64,000 nt of DNA from Paraconexibacter algicola (GCF_003044185.1 NZ_PYYB01000003.1:248001-312000); one strand, 5' to 3'; shown: positions 17,260 to 25,796, counted from the first letter of the stretch. Notes: generated by a model not told the origin, from the sequence alone. Numbers and translations are program-made.

Positions 17260-18807
17260 ATGGAGGATCTCGAGGAGCTGCTGCGCCGCCGGGCGCTGAC
17301 CGAGGACGACGCGCGCCCCGAGGCGGTCGCGCGCCGTCGCGCGCGCGGCGGGCGCACGGCGCGCGAGAACGTCGCCGACCTCGTCGACGAGGGGTCGTTC
17401 GTCGAGTACGGCCGCTACGCGATCGCCGCCCAGCGCGGCCGCCGCACGGTCGAGGACCTGCAGGCCGCGACCCCCGCCGACGGCATGCTCGCGGGGACCG
17501 CCGCGATCGACGGCCACCCGGCCGCCGTGCTCGCCTACGACTACACGGTGCTCGCCGGCACGCAGGGCGCGCTCGGGCACCTGAAGAAGGACCGGCTGTT
17601 CGAGCTGATCGAGCGCCTGGCGCTGCCCGTCGTGTTCTTCGCCGAGGGCGGCGGCGGCCGTCCCGGGGACACCGACCACCCGGTCGTCTCCTCGCTGCAC
17701 GTCCGCGCGTTCGCGCTGTGGGCGAAGCTCTCGGGGCACGTGCCGCGGATCGCGATCGTGCACGGCCGCTGCTTCGCGGGCAACGCGGTGATCGCGGGCT
17801 GCTCGGACCTGATCGTCGCGACGCGCAGCACGTCGATCGGGATGGGCGGCCCGGCGATGATCGCGGGCGGCGGGCAGGGCGAGGTCGCCCCGGACGACGT
17901 CGGGCCGGTCGACGTGCAGACGAAGAACGGCGTGATCGACGTCCTCGTCGACGACGAGGCGCAGGCGGTCGAGGTGACGCGGCGGCTGCTCGGCTACTTC
18001 CGTCCCGCCGTCCCGGACCGCGACGCGCCGGCGGGCGACCAGGCGCTGCTGCGCACGCTCGTGCCGGAGCGCGCGCGCCGCGCGTACAAGCTCGCGCCGA
18101 TCGTCGAGGCGCTCGCCGACACGGGCTCGGTGACGCACCTGCGGCCGCGCTTCGCGCCGGAGATGGCGACCGCGCTGGCGCGGATCGAGGGCCGTCCCGT
18201 CGGGGTGATCGGCAACAACACGATGTACGCGGCGGGCGCGATCACGAGCGCGGCGGCCGACAAGGCCGCGCGGTTCCTGCAGCTGTGCGAGGCGTTCGGC
18301 CTGCCGGTCGTGTCGCTCATCGACACCCCGGGGATCATGGTCGGCCCGAAGGCGGAGGCGACCGGGCTCGTGCGTCACGCGTCGCGGCTGCTGCTCGCCG
18401 GGGCCGCCCTGACCGTGCCGACGGTCGCCGTCGTGCTGCGCCGCGGCTACGGGCTCGGCGCGCAGGCGATGGCGTTCGGCTCGCTGCACGAGCCGCTGCT
18501 GACGGTCGCCTGGCCGTCGGCGCACCTCGGGCCGATGGGCCTGGAGGGCGCGGTGCGCCTGGGGCTGCGCAAGGAGCTCGAGGCGATCGAGGACGAGGAG
18601 GAGCGCGAGCGGCGCGTCCGCGAGGTCACGGCGCTGGCCCAGCAGAACGCGCGGGCGCTGAACGCCGCGCAGCTGTTCGAGCTCGACGACGTGATCGACC
18701 CGGCGCAGACGCGCGACCTGATCGCGCGGACGCTCGACGCGGCGGCGCACAGCGGGAACGGCGGCGGCGCGCCCCGGGGGACGCGCCGCTACGTGGACTC
18801 GTGGTGA
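17260..18807 (+). CDS. acyl-CoA carboxylase carboxyltransferase (beta) subunit
   Basis: A 515-residue carboxyltransferase of the propionyl-/methylcrotonyl-CoA carboxylase beta family, which moves CO2 from biotinyl-BCCP to an acyl-CoA. Both crotonase-fold halves are present. The N-terminal half has 'ARENVADLVDEGSFVEYG' and the oxyanion region 'GRCFAGNAVIAGCSD'. The C-terminal half has 'TPGIMVGPKAEATGLVRH' and 'GYGLGAQAMAFG'. No biotin carboxylase/BCCP alpha subunit is adjacent, so it must pair with one encoded elsewhere. The ATG follows TAGAAG by 7 nt and a TTTGTGG palindrome. The acyl-CoA substrate is not clear from sequence. Confidence 0.88.
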   Translation: MEDLEELLRRRALTEDDARPEAVARRRARGGRTARENVADLVDEGSFVEYGRYAIAAQRGRRTVEDLQAATPADGMLAGTAAIDGHPAAVLAYDYTVLAGTQGALGHLKKDRLFELIERLALPVVFFAEGGGGRPGDTDHPVVSSLHVRAFALWAKLSGHVPRIAIVHGRCFAGNAVIAGCSDLIVATRSTSIGMGGPAMIAGGGQGEVAPDDVGPVDVQTKNGVIDVLVDDEAQAVEVTRRLLGYFRPAVPDRDAPAGDQALLRTLVPERARRAYKLAPIVEALADTGSVTHLRPRFAPEMATALARIEGRPVGVIGNNTMYAAGAITSAAADKAARFLQLCEAFGLPVVSLIDTPGIMVGPKAEATGLVRHASRLLLAGAALTVPTVAVVLRRGYGLGAQAMAFGSLHEPLLTVAWPSAHLGPMGLEGAVRLGLRKELEAIEDEEERERRVREVTALAQQNARALNAAQLFELDDVIDPAQTRDLIARTLDAAAHSGNGGGAPRGTRRYVDSW

Positions 18808-18809
18808 GG

Positions 18810-18884
18810 CCGTCCGGCACTGGGTGACGCCGACAGAGCGGAATTGCACTTCGACCCCATCCGGCGTCACCCAGGACCGGACGG
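18810..18884. terminator. long inverted repeat between convergent genes
   Basis: Arms 18810-18832 and 18862-18884 are complementary over 8 + 13 bp (CCGTCCGG and CTGGGTGACGCCG with their complements), interrupted only by a 2-nt mismatch. The 29-nt loop is unusually AT-containing. It sits 3 bp after the carboxyltransferase stop and 12 bp before the PII stop, so a bidirectional transcription terminator is the simplest reading, although no U-tract follows. A dispersed repeat element is the alternative. Confidence 0.6.
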
Positions 18885-18896
18885 TCCCGGGCACCG

Positions 18897-19265
18897 TCAG
18901 ACGTCGGCGGCCGCCCCCGGATGGCTCTGGAGGATCTCCTCCCCCGACTCCCCGGTCCGCACGCGGTAGGACTCGTCCACCGGGAGGACGAAGACCTTGC
19001 CGTCACCGACGGCCCCGGAGCGGCCGTGCTTCAGCACCGTGTCGACGACCGTCGCCACGTCGCGGTCGGCGACGACGCACTCGAGCTTGAGCTTCGGCCG
19101 CAGGTAGTTCGTGAGCTCCGCGCCGCGATAGCGCTCGGTGATGCCCTTCTGCCGACCGGAGCCCTTGACCTCGCTGATCGACAGCGAGGGGAATCCGAGC
19201 TGCAGGAGCTCCATCCGGATCGGCTCGAACGCCTCGTGCCGGATGAACGCCTCGACCTTCTTCAT
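18897..19265 (-). CDS. glnK: P-II family nitrogen regulatory protein
   Basis: A 122-residue PII signal protein, a trimer that binds ATP/ADP and 2-oxoglutarate and blocks or opens Amt. The fold motifs are intact: 'EVKGSGRQKG' before the T-loop, 'GAVGDGKVFV' in the B-loop and 'YRVRTGESGEE' in the C-loop. The T-loop reads RGAELTNYL, so residue 51, normally the uridylylated/adenylylated Tyr, is Leu; a Tyr occurs at 54 instead. Canonical covalent modification is therefore unlikely at the usual site. The ATG overlaps the amt stop (ATGA), the classic amt-glnK arrangement. Confidence 0.92.
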   Translation of the reverse strand: MKKVEAFIRHEAFEPIRMELLQLGFPSLSISEVKGSGRQKGITERYRGAELTNYLRPKLKLECVVADRDVATVVDTVLKHGRSGAVGDGKVFVLPVDESYRVRTGESGEEILQSHPGAAADV

Positions 19266-20674
19266 GCTTTCGCCTCCGTGGGGGTGCCGGCGCTCGGGGA
19301 GTACCCGACGAGCTCGGCCTCAGGAATGAACTGCTCGGGGTATCCGTACATGCCGTGGTCGGAGATGTCGAGGCCCGCGATCTCCTCCTCCTCGGTCACG
19401 CGCAGGCCGATCGTGTGCTTGATCGCCAGGAACGTGATGCTCGACAGCACGAACACGGTGACGAAGGTCAGGCCGACCGCGGCCGCCTGCGTCCCGAGCT
19501 GCCCGAGCCCGCCGCCGTAGACGAGGCCCTCCTTGCCGATGCCGATGTTCTCGGCCAGGCGCGGCGAGGTGAAGATGCCGCACGCCAGGGTGCCCCAGAT
19601 CCCGGCGAGCCCGTGGGCCGAGGTCGCCCCGATCGGGTCGTCGATCTTCTTGTCGATCGCGAGGATGCCGTAGACGACGATGACGCCGCCGATGAGGCCG
19701 ATGATCGGCGCCGCCCAGAACTCCACGTAGCCGGCGGGCGCGGTGATCGCGACGAGCCCGGCGATGCCGCCGTTGCCGATCATGCCGACGTCGAGCTTCT
19801 TCACGGTCAGGGCGACGGCGATCATCGCGCCGATGACGCCGCCCGCCGCACCGAGGTTGGTGACCGCGATGACCTCGGCGAACGCGTTGCCACTGGTGCC
19901 GAGCGTGGAGCCGCCGTTGAAGCCGAACCAGCCGAGCCAGAGGATCAGCACGCCCAGCCCGAAGAGCGGCATCGAGTGGCCGGGGATCGCCCGCGGCTTG
20001 CCGTCCGGCCCGTACTTCCCGCGGCGCGGGCCGAGGAAGATGCACGCGGCGAGCGCGGCGGTGGCGCCGGTGAGGTGCACGACGGACGAGCCGGCGAAGT
20101 CCTGCACGCCGTCGCCGATCTCGGCGAACACCCCGCCGCCGAAGCCCCAGTGGGCGATCAGCGGGTAGATCACGCCGGCGAACACGAGCGCGAAGATCGG
20201 GTAGACGGCGAACTTGATGCGCTCCAGCGTGGAGCCCCAGACGATCGCGAGCGAGACCGCCGCGAACATGAACTGGAAGATGAAGAACGACGCGGTCTCC
20301 CCGGTCGCGCCCTCACCGGCGACCTCGTGGCCGACCTGGAAGAAGAAGCCGCTGTCCCCCGCGATGGTGCCGTCACCACCGAACGCGATCGCGAACCCGA
20401 CCGCCCACCAGGCGATCGCGGCGATCGAGAAGTTCACGAGGATCTTCGCGACCCCGGCACCCACGTTCTTGCCGCGGGAGAACCCGATCTCCAGGAACGC
20501 GAAGCCGGCCTGCATGAAGAAGACGAGCACGGTGGCGACGAGCACCCACGTGACGTTCAGCTCTCCGGCGACGACGTCGATCGGGGTCGGCTCCTGCGCC
20601 AGGGCCGCGGCGGGAAGCAGCAACGAGGCCAGGGTGGCCGCTGCGGCGCCGCGCGCGAGCGATCTGCGATGCAT
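19262..20674 (-). CDS. amt: ammonium transporter, Amt family
   Basis: A 470-residue Amt channel with an N-terminal signal peptide (residues 1-~27, ending 'AAALAQ') and 11 predicted membrane helices. Typical family blocks include 'FFMQAGFAFLEIGFSRGKN', 'SSVVHLTGATAALAAC', 'LGWFGFNGGS' and 'DDPIGATSAHGLAGIWG', with the twin pore histidines (in 'VHLTG' and 'SAHGL'). It conducts ammonium/ammonia into the cell under nitrogen limitation, gated by the PII protein encoded immediately downstream. The ATG at 20674 is chosen because GAGGAG precedes it at normal spacing; an upstream in-frame extension lacks a signal sequence. Confidence 0.96.
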   Translation of the reverse strand: MHRRSLARGAAAATLASLLLPAAALAQEPTPIDVVAGELNVTWVLVATVLVFFMQAGFAFLEIGFSRGKNVGAGVAKILVNFSIAAIAWWAVGFAIAFGGDGTIAGDSGFFFQVGHEVAGEGATGETASFFIFQFMFAAVSLAIVWGSTLERIKFAVYPIFALVFAGVIYPLIAHWGFGGGVFAEIGDGVQDFAGSSVVHLTGATAALAACIFLGPRRGKYGPDGKPRAIPGHSMPLFGLGVLILWLGWFGFNGGSTLGTSGNAFAEVIAVTNLGAAGGVIGAMIAVALTVKKLDVGMIGNGGIAGLVAITAPAGYVEFWAAPIIGLIGGVIVVYGILAIDKKIDDPIGATSAHGLAGIWGTLACGIFTSPRLAENIGIGKEGLVYGGGLGQLGTQAAAVGLTFVTVFVLSSITFLAIKHTIGLRVTEEEEIAGLDISDHGMYGYPEQFIPEAELVGYSPSAGTPTEAKA

Positions 20675-20798
20675 CGATAACTCCTCAGTCAAACGACAGT
20701 AGTTTTCCTGCGTCCTGCCGTGTGGAGTCTGCGGCGCGGCGGCGCGGCGCACCTTCGCCCGGTGTCGAACATCCGCGACGTGCGTTTCGCCCCGCTGT

Positions 20799-20812
20799 CG
20801 AACACGTGTTCG
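20799..20812. promoter_or_regulatory. LexA-like palindrome CGAACACGTGTTCG
   Basis: A perfect 14-bp palindrome matching the Gram-positive/actinobacterial SOS box pattern CGAAC-N4-GTTCG. It lies in the 272-bp gap between amt (start 20674) and the histidine kinase gene (start 20947), about 125-135 bp from either start. That is far for a repressor site, so a different regulator or a distal role is possible. Confidence 0.45.
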
Positions 20813-20946
20813 CATCGTGCGCAGGGTCGGTTGCGACGTACGTGGCGCCGTGGTGGTCCTGATCGTGGCGGCGAGGAGCCGCGCGGGACAGGGGGAGAAA
20901 CCCGCGACGGCGCCCGCGGGGATCCCCCATCCGGGAGCATGGGGCG

Positions 20947-21891
20947 ATGCGGACCTCGGTGACGTGGCGGATCCTCGCGTCGAGCGCCGGCGTGTTCCTG
21001 GCGGCCGCCGTGGCGCTGGTGCTGACGCCCGCGACCGTGAGCCGGACGGTCCAGGGCCACGAGATCGTGCAGCTCGCCCTCGGCGTGGCCGCGTTCCTGG
21101 CGCTGCACGCGGTGCTCGTGCGCCGCACGCTGCGTCCGCTGGGGGCGCTCGTCGCCGACATGCGCCGGGTCGACGTCCTCGCGCCCGGCACCCGCGTCGA
21201 GGTCCCCGGCGGTCCCGCGGAGGTCGAGGCGCTCGCCACCGCGTTCAACGAGATGGCCCAGCGGCTGGAGCAGGAGCGCCGCACCGCGGCCGGTGCGACC
21301 TTCTCGGCGCTGGAGGACGAGCGGCGGCGCATCGCCCGCGACCTGCACGACCAGGTCGGCCAGGACCTCACGGCGCTGCTGATGCAGCTCGACCGCATGC
21401 GCGACCACCCCGAGGCCGCCGCCGCACGGGAGCTCGCGCGGGACATCCTCGGCGAGGTGCGCGGCGTCGTCTCGGCGCTGCGCCCCGATCCGCTCGAGGA
21501 GCTCGGGCTCGCGGAGGCGCTGCGCTCGATGTGCTCCCGGCTCGACGTCTTCGGCGGCCCGGCGATCGACTGCCGCGTCGAGGAGGACCTGCCGCCGCTC
21601 CCCGCCGACGGGCAGACCGCGATCTACCGCGTGGCGCAGGAGGCGCTGACCAACGCGCTGCGGCACGCCCGCGCCACCACGGTGTCGCTGACGCTCGGGA
21701 CGGAGGGCGCGCAGGACGTCGTGCTGCGCGTCGTCGACGACGGCCCGCCGACCGGGCGCCTGGTCGAGGGCGCAGGGCTGCGCGGGGTCCGCGAGCGCGC
21801 ACTCACCGTGGGGGCCCGCGTGACCGTCGGCGCGGCGACGGGCGGCGGGACCGCGCTCGAGCTGCGGCTCGCTCCCGGGGTGCCGGCGTGA
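20947..21891 (+). CDS. sensor histidine kinase, NarL/HisKA_3 type
   Basis: A 314-residue membrane kinase. Two hydrophobic segments (residues ~9-29 and ~41-57) flank a short extracytoplasmic loop. A HAMP-like linker follows to ~108. The HisKA_3 dimerisation helix has phospho-acceptor His134 in 'RRIARDLHDQVGQ'. A HATPase_c domain (~225-310) has 'AQEALTNALRHA' (N box) and 'GLRGVRERA' (G box). The tiny sensor loop suggests intramembrane sensing. The stop overlaps the response regulator start (GTGA), so the two are one two-component system. The signal is unknown. Confidence 0.93.
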   Translation: MRTSVTWRILASSAGVFLAAAVALVLTPATVSRTVQGHEIVQLALGVAAFLALHAVLVRRTLRPLGALVADMRRVDVLAPGTRVEVPGGPAEVEALATAFNEMAQRLEQERRTAAGATFSALEDERRRIARDLHDQVGQDLTALLMQLDRMRDHPEAAAARELARDILGEVRGVVSALRPDPLEELGLAEALRSMCSRLDVFGGPAIDCRVEEDLPPLPADGQTAIYRVAQEALTNALRHARATTVSLTLGTEGAQDVVLRVVDDGPPTGRLVEGAGLRGVRERALTVGARVTVGAATGGGTALELRLAPGVPA

Positions 21892-22532
21892 GCCTGCGCG
21901 TCCTGCTCGTCGACGACCACGCGCTGGTACGGCACGGGCTGCGGCTGATCCTCGACGGCGACCGCGACTTCGAGGTCGTCGGGGAGGCCGGGGACGGGGC
22001 GCATGCGCTGGAGCTCGCCGACCGGCTGCCGGTCGACCTCGCGGTGGTCGACATCACGATGCCGCGCATGACCGGCCTGCAGCTGCTGCCGCTGCTCCGC
22101 GCGCGTCGTCCGGGCCTGCCGGTCGTCGTCCTGTCGATGCACGACAACGAGCGGTTCGTGCTGGAGGCGGTCCGCGGCGGCGCGAGCGCGTACGTCCTGA
22201 AGTCGGCGGTCGACCGCGACCTCCTCGACGCCTGTCGCGCCGCGGTCCGCGGGGACGCGTTCCTGCACCCGGCGGCCACGCGGAGCATGATGGCGGCGCT
22301 GCGCGGCGAGACCGCGCCCGCCTCCGCGGACGACCCGCGGCTCTCGCCGCGCGAGCTCGAGGTGCTGAAGCTCATCGCCGAGGGGCACAGCTCGCGCGCG
22401 ATCGCGGAGCTGCTCGTCATCTCGGTCAAGACGGTCGAGGGCCACCGGGCGCGGATGGCCGAGAAGCTCGGCACCTCCGACCGCGTCGCGCTCACCCGCT
22501 ACGCGATCCGGACCGGCCTGGTCGAGGCCTGA
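21888..22532 (+). CDS. NarL/LuxR-type response regulator
   Basis: A 214-residue response regulator, partner of the preceding kinase. The receiver domain (1-~120) has the acidic pair in 'LLVDDH' and phospho-acceptor Asp55 in 'AVVDITMPRMTG', plus 'SAYVLKSA' with the conserved Lys. The LuxR-type HTH (~150-212) has 'LSPRELEVLKLIAEGHSSRAIA' in part and 'VKTVEGHRARM'. The GTG start at 21888 overlaps the kinase stop by 4 bp. It probably autoregulates or controls distant targets; no target is apparent nearby. Confidence 0.94.
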   Translation: MSLRVLLVDDHALVRHGLRLILDGDRDFEVVGEAGDGAHALELADRLPVDLAVVDITMPRMTGLQLLPLLRARRPGLPVVVLSMHDNERFVLEAVRGGASAYVLKSAVDRDLLDACRAAVRGDAFLHPAATRSMMAALRGETAPASADDPRLSPRELEVLKLIAEGHSSRAIAELLVISVKTVEGHRARMAEKLGTSDRVALTRYAIRTGLVEA

Positions 22533-22534
22533 CG

Positions 22535-22554
22535 CGGCGCGGCGCGCCGCGCCG
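22535..22554. terminator. 20-bp perfect palindrome after the response regulator
   Basis: An all-G/C palindrome (arm CGGCGCGGCG) begins 3 bp after the response-regulator stop and ends 2 bp before a TACCGT -10 hexamer of the next gene. It can form a strong stem with almost no loop but lacks a U-tract. A terminator or a promoter-proximal operator are both possible. Confidence 0.4.
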
Positions 22555-22556
22555 GG

Positions 22557-22562
22557 TACCGT
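22557..22562 (+). promoter_or_regulatory. putative -10 box of the thioesterase gene
   Basis: TACCGT followed by 7 nt and then the ATG at 22570; no Shine-Dalgarno is visible. The spacing fits a leaderless transcript. Confidence 0.45.
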
Positions 22563-22569
22563 GCGGGCG

Positions 22570-22965
22570 ATGAGCGTCGACGAGGACGGCCGCATCGGCC
22601 CGGGACCGTTCGCCCGCCATCTCGGCTTCCGGCCGATCCGGGCCGACGAGGACGGGGCGGTCGTCGAGGCCGACCCGCGGCCGGAGCACCTCAACGGCGG
22701 CGGCATCGTCCACGGCGGCTACCTGACCGCGCTGCTGGACAGCACGACCGGGTGGGCGGTGCACGCGCACGTGCCGCCCGGGGTCGCCGCCCCGCACGTC
22801 CAGCTGACCGTGCAGTACGTGCGCGCCGCGGTCGCCGGCGAGCCGCTGGTGTGCCGCGGGCGCTGCCTGCGGGCGGGTGGCCGGATCGCCTCCGCGGAGG
22901 CGGAGATCACGCAGGGCGACCGCGTGATCGCGCGCGCGGTGACGAGCCACGCCGTGCTCGTCTGA
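22570..22965 (+). CDS. PaaI-like hotdog-fold thioesterase
   Basis: A 131-residue single hotdog domain of the PaaI/YdiI acyl-CoA thioesterase group. The family signature 'LNGGGIVHGGYLTALLDS' carries the conserved HGG and the acidic catalytic residue region. 'QLTVQYVRAA' and 'RIASAEAEI' follow. Members hydrolyse aryl- or acyl-CoA thioesters. The ATG at 22570 is preferred to a GTG nine bases upstream because TACCGT sits 7 nt before it. The SAEAE stretch overlies one copy of the recurrent CCTCCGCGGAGG palindrome (22889). Confidence 0.85.
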   Translation: MSVDEDGRIGPGPFARHLGFRPIRADEDGAVVEADPRPEHLNGGGIVHGGYLTALLDSTTGWAVHAHVPPGVAAPHVQLTVQYVRAAVAGEPLVCRGRCLRAGGRIASAEAEITQGDRVIARAVTSHAVLV

Positions 22966-22993
22966 GCGGCCCCGGACGCGCGCGGCGCGCCCG

Positions 22994-24226
22994 TCAGCGG
23001 GGGCCGAGCCAGTGCACGATCTCGAGCGCCAGGCCGACCTGCAGGCCGCGGCCCGCCAGCGGCGCGGGGAGCAGCTCCTGGGCGCGGGCCAGCCGGTTGA
23101 GGACGGTGTTGCGGTGCGCGTAGAGGACCTGCGCGGCGCGGGTGGCGTTGCAGTCCTCGCGCAGGTAGGCGCGCAGCGTGTCGCGCAGCTCGGCGGGCGC
23201 GTCGGCCAGCGGGCCCAGCGTGCGGCGCACGAGCTCGTCGGCGGCCTGCTCGTCGTGGGTGGCGAGCGCGACGACCTGCACCTCGTCGAACGTCGTCAGG
23301 CGCACGTCGGGCACACGCTGCATCAGCCGCTGGGTGGCGAGCGCGTCCTGGTGGCTGCGGCGGAAGCCGTCGACCCCGGGGAGCGTGGGGCCGAGCGCGA
23401 CCCGCACGGTCGGCAGCCCGGCGAGGCCGGCGCGCAGGGCGTCGAGGTCGGGGCCGTCCTGCCCCGCGGTCCAGGTCCACAGGGCGGCGGAGCTGGCCAG
23501 CACGGTCAGCGGCCGGCGGGCCCCGGACGCGCGCGCGAGCAGCTCGGCGCCCGCGTCGAGCTCGCCCTGGTCGGGCTCCGGGGCGTCGGTGAAGACGACC
23601 GCGGCGGTGTGGGTGCGGCCGAGCTCGTACCCCAGGCGCCGGCTGGCCCGGTCGGCGGCGATCGGGGCCCCGCCGAGGACGAGCGTCGTGACCTCCAGGC
23701 GCTCGGCCTGGGTGCCGCGGGTGAGGTGCGCCCGCTCGCGCTGCATCTCCTCGGCGATCCCGAGCAGCGTGCGGTCGACGAAGTCGAAGATCGAGCGGGC
23801 CGTCACGTCGAGCAGCTCGCCGAGCTCGGCCGGGTCGGAGGTGAGCGCGAACGCCTGCGCCATCCACAGCCGCCATGCGGCGTTCTGCCCGGTGCGGTAC
23901 GCGTCGACGGCGGTCTGGTCCAGGCCGCGGCGCACGAGGTCGCGCGCGACGCCGAACGTCTCGCTGGGCGGTGCCGGGGGGACCCGCTCCCCCGGCCGCT
24001 GCACATTGACCCGCAGCCAGTGCGTGAGGTTCGCGCGGTTCGTCCGGCGGATCGCGGCGACGAGCGCAGGGTCGCCGAGGATCGCCGGGTCGAGGTCGGC
24101 GAGCGTGACCGCGTCGATCGCGTCGTAGCCCTCCTCGGGAACCGCGAGGAGCGCTTCGGCGGCCGTGCGGATGAGCTCGCGGACGGCGGGCGACGGCGTC
24201 GGCCACGACTCATGGGCAGGTTGCAC
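22994..24226 (-). CDS. PucR-family helix-turn-helix regulator
   Basis: A 410-residue regulator with an N-terminal all-helical input region, a GGDEF-like middle ('VRVALGPTLPGVDGFRRSH') and a C-terminal PucR HTH ('ATRAAQVLYAHRNTVLNRL', ~355-385). It is divergent from an EthA-like monooxygenase/SDR operon with 67 bp between starts and probably controls it, responding to a ketone or fatty substrate. The start is uncertain: the GTG at 24226 is chosen because further upstream the frame enters the monooxygenase gene region. A palindrome GACCGATCGGTC (24266-24277) lies between the two genes. Confidence 0.82.
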   Translation of the reverse strand: MQPAHESWPTPSPAVRELIRTAAEALLAVPEEGYDAIDAVTLADLDPAILGDPALVAAIRRTNRANLTHWLRVNVQRPGERVPPAPPSETFGVARDLVRRGLDQTAVDAYRTGQNAAWRLWMAQAFALTSDPAELGELLDVTARSIFDFVDRTLLGIAEEMQRERAHLTRGTQAERLEVTTLVLGGAPIAADRASRRLGYELGRTHTAAVVFTDAPEPDQGELDAGAELLARASGARRPLTVLASSAALWTWTAGQDGPDLDALRAGLAGLPTVRVALGPTLPGVDGFRRSHQDALATQRLMQRVPDVRLTTFDEVQVVALATHDEQAADELVRRTLGPLADAPAELRDTLRAYLREDCNATRAAQVLYAHRNTVLNRLARAQELLPAPLAGRGLQVGLALEIVHWLGPR

Positions 24227-24265
24227 AGACAGGATCGTACATCGGGGCAGATCGCCCTTGGTCCT

Positions 24266-24277
24266 GACCGATCGGTC
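24266..24277. promoter_or_regulatory. 12-bp palindrome GACCGATCGGTC
   Basis: A perfect palindrome between the divergent PucR and EthA-like genes, 16 bp before the monooxygenase ATG, followed directly by a further GGTC. Sequences of this form are typical repressor half-site pairs (often TetR-type), but the adjacent regulator is PucR-type, so the binding protein is unknown. Confidence 0.4.
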
Positions 24278-24293
24278 GGTCATGCTTCCCGTC

Positions 24294-25796
24294 ATGAGCT
24301 CCCTCACCGCGACCGACCACGTCGACGTCCTGATCGTCGGCGCCGGCCTCTCGGGCATCGGCACCGCGTGGCACCTCCAGGACAAGCAGCCCGGCAAGAC
24401 CTACGCGATCCTCGAGGCCCGCGACTCAAGCGGCGGCACCTGGGACCTCTTCCGCTACCCGGGCATCCGCTCCGACAGCGACCTCTCCACCTTCGCGTAC
24501 GCGTTCAAGCCCTGGACCGGCGAGAAGGCGATCGCGGACGGCCCCGACATCCTGCGCTACCTGCGCGACACCGCCGCCGACGCGGGCATCGACCAGCACA
24601 TCCGCTACGGCCACCGCGTCACGCGCGCCAGCTGGTCGACCCCCGAGCAGCGCTGGACCGTCGAGGCGCAGCGCGCCGAGGACGGCGAGACCGTCCGCAT
24701 GACCGCGTCGGTCCTGTTCTGCGCCAGCGGCTACTACCGCTACGACGAGGGCTACTCCCCCACGTTCCCGGGCGCCGAGGACTTCGGCGGACGGATCGTC
24801 CACCCCCAGCACTGGCCCGAGGACCTCGACGTCACCGGCAAGAAGATCGTCGTCATCGGCTCCGGCGCCACCGCGGTCACGCTGATCCCGGCGCTCGCCA
24901 AGCAGGGCGCCGCGAAGGTCACGCAGCTGCAGCGCTCCCCCTCCTACGTGATGTCGCTGCCGGAGAAGGACGCGATCGCCGACGCGCTGCGCAAGGTCTT
25001 CGGGGACCGTCGCGGCCACGAGCTCACGCGTCGCAAGAACATCTTCCAGCAGCGCATGCTCTACAAGTTCTGCCAGAAGTACCCGGACCGGGCGCGCAAG
25101 ATCATCCGCGCGCTCACCGACAAGCAGCTGCCCGAGCACATCGACGTCGACGTGCACTTCAAGCCGAAGTACGGCCCCTGGGACCAGCGGCTGTGCGCGG
25201 TGCCCAACGGCGACCTCTTCCGCGCCTTCCGCAAGGGGACGGCGGACATCGTCACCGACGGCATCGAGACGTTCACCCCGACCGGCATCCGGCTGAGCTC
25301 CGGCGGCGAGCTGGAGGCGGACATCATCGTCACCGCCACGGGCCTGAACCTGCTGCTGTTCGGCGGCGTCGAGGCCGAGGTCGACGGCGAGGTCGTCGAC
25401 GTGACGAAGGCGCTGGCCTACAAGGGCATGATGCTCAGCGGGATCCCGAACTTCGCGTTCGCGATCGGCTACACGAACTCGTCCTGGACGCTGAAGGTCG
25501 ACCTCGTCTGCGAGCACCTCTGCCGCGTCCTCGCGCACATGGACGCCCACGGCCTCGGGACCTTCATGCCCGTGCTGGACGACCCGGACATGCCGACCCG
25601 CCCGCTGCTGGACTTCTCCGCCGGCTACGTGCAGCGCTCCCTGCACCTGCTGCCCAAGCAGGGCGCCTCGGCCCCCTGGCACCTCGCCATGGACTACAAC
25701 GAGGACGTCCGGCACCTGCGCGACCAGCCGGTCACCGACCCGGCGCTGCGCTTCGAGCCCGCCGCCGACCGGCGCGCGGTCGAGGCCGTCGCGTGA
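24294..25796 (+). CDS. ethA: EthA-like flavin Baeyer-Villiger monooxygenase
   Basis: A 500-residue FAD/NADPH monooxygenase closely resembling mycobacterial EthA. Both Rossmann motifs are present: GAGLSG (16-21) for FAD and GSGATA (~187) for NADPH. 'FRYPGIRSDSD' follows the first. The Baeyer-Villiger fingerprint appears as FGGRIVHPQHWP (~163). The C-terminal half contains 'KYGPWDQRLCAVPNGDLF' and 'ATGLNLLLFGG', typical of EthA. It would insert oxygen into ketones or S-oxidise thioamides. It leads an operon with an SDR (GTGA overlap), a common pairing for alcohol-to-ketone-to-ester degradation. Confidence 0.9.
   Translation: MSSLTATDHVDVLIVGAGLSGIGTAWHLQDKQPGKTYAILEARDSSGGTWDLFRYPGIRSDSDLSTFAYAFKPWTGEKAIADGPDILRYLRDTAADAGIDQHIRYGHRVTRASWSTPEQRWTVEAQRAEDGETVRMTASVLFCASGYYRYDEGYSPTFPGAEDFGGRIVHPQHWPEDLDVTGKKIVVIGSGATAVTLIPALAKQGAAKVTQLQRSPSYVMSLPEKDAIADALRKVFGDRRGHELTRRKNIFQQRMLYKFCQKYPDRARKIIRALTDKQLPEHIDVDVHFKPKYGPWDQRLCAVPNGDLFRAFRKGTADIVTDGIETFTPTGIRLSSGGELEADIIVTATGLNLLLFGGVEAEVDGEVVDVTKALAYKGMMLSGIPNFAFAIGYTNSSWTLKVDLVCEHLCRVLAHMDAHGLGTFMPVLDDPDMPTRPLLDFSAGYVQRSLHLLPKQGASAPWHLAMDYNEDVRHLRDQPVTDPALRFEPAADRRAVEAVA

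Noticed and set aside
24266-24277. TetR-family operator implying a TetR gene
   Set aside because: No TetR-type regulator is in the window and the divergent regulator is PucR-type; only the palindrome itself is reported.
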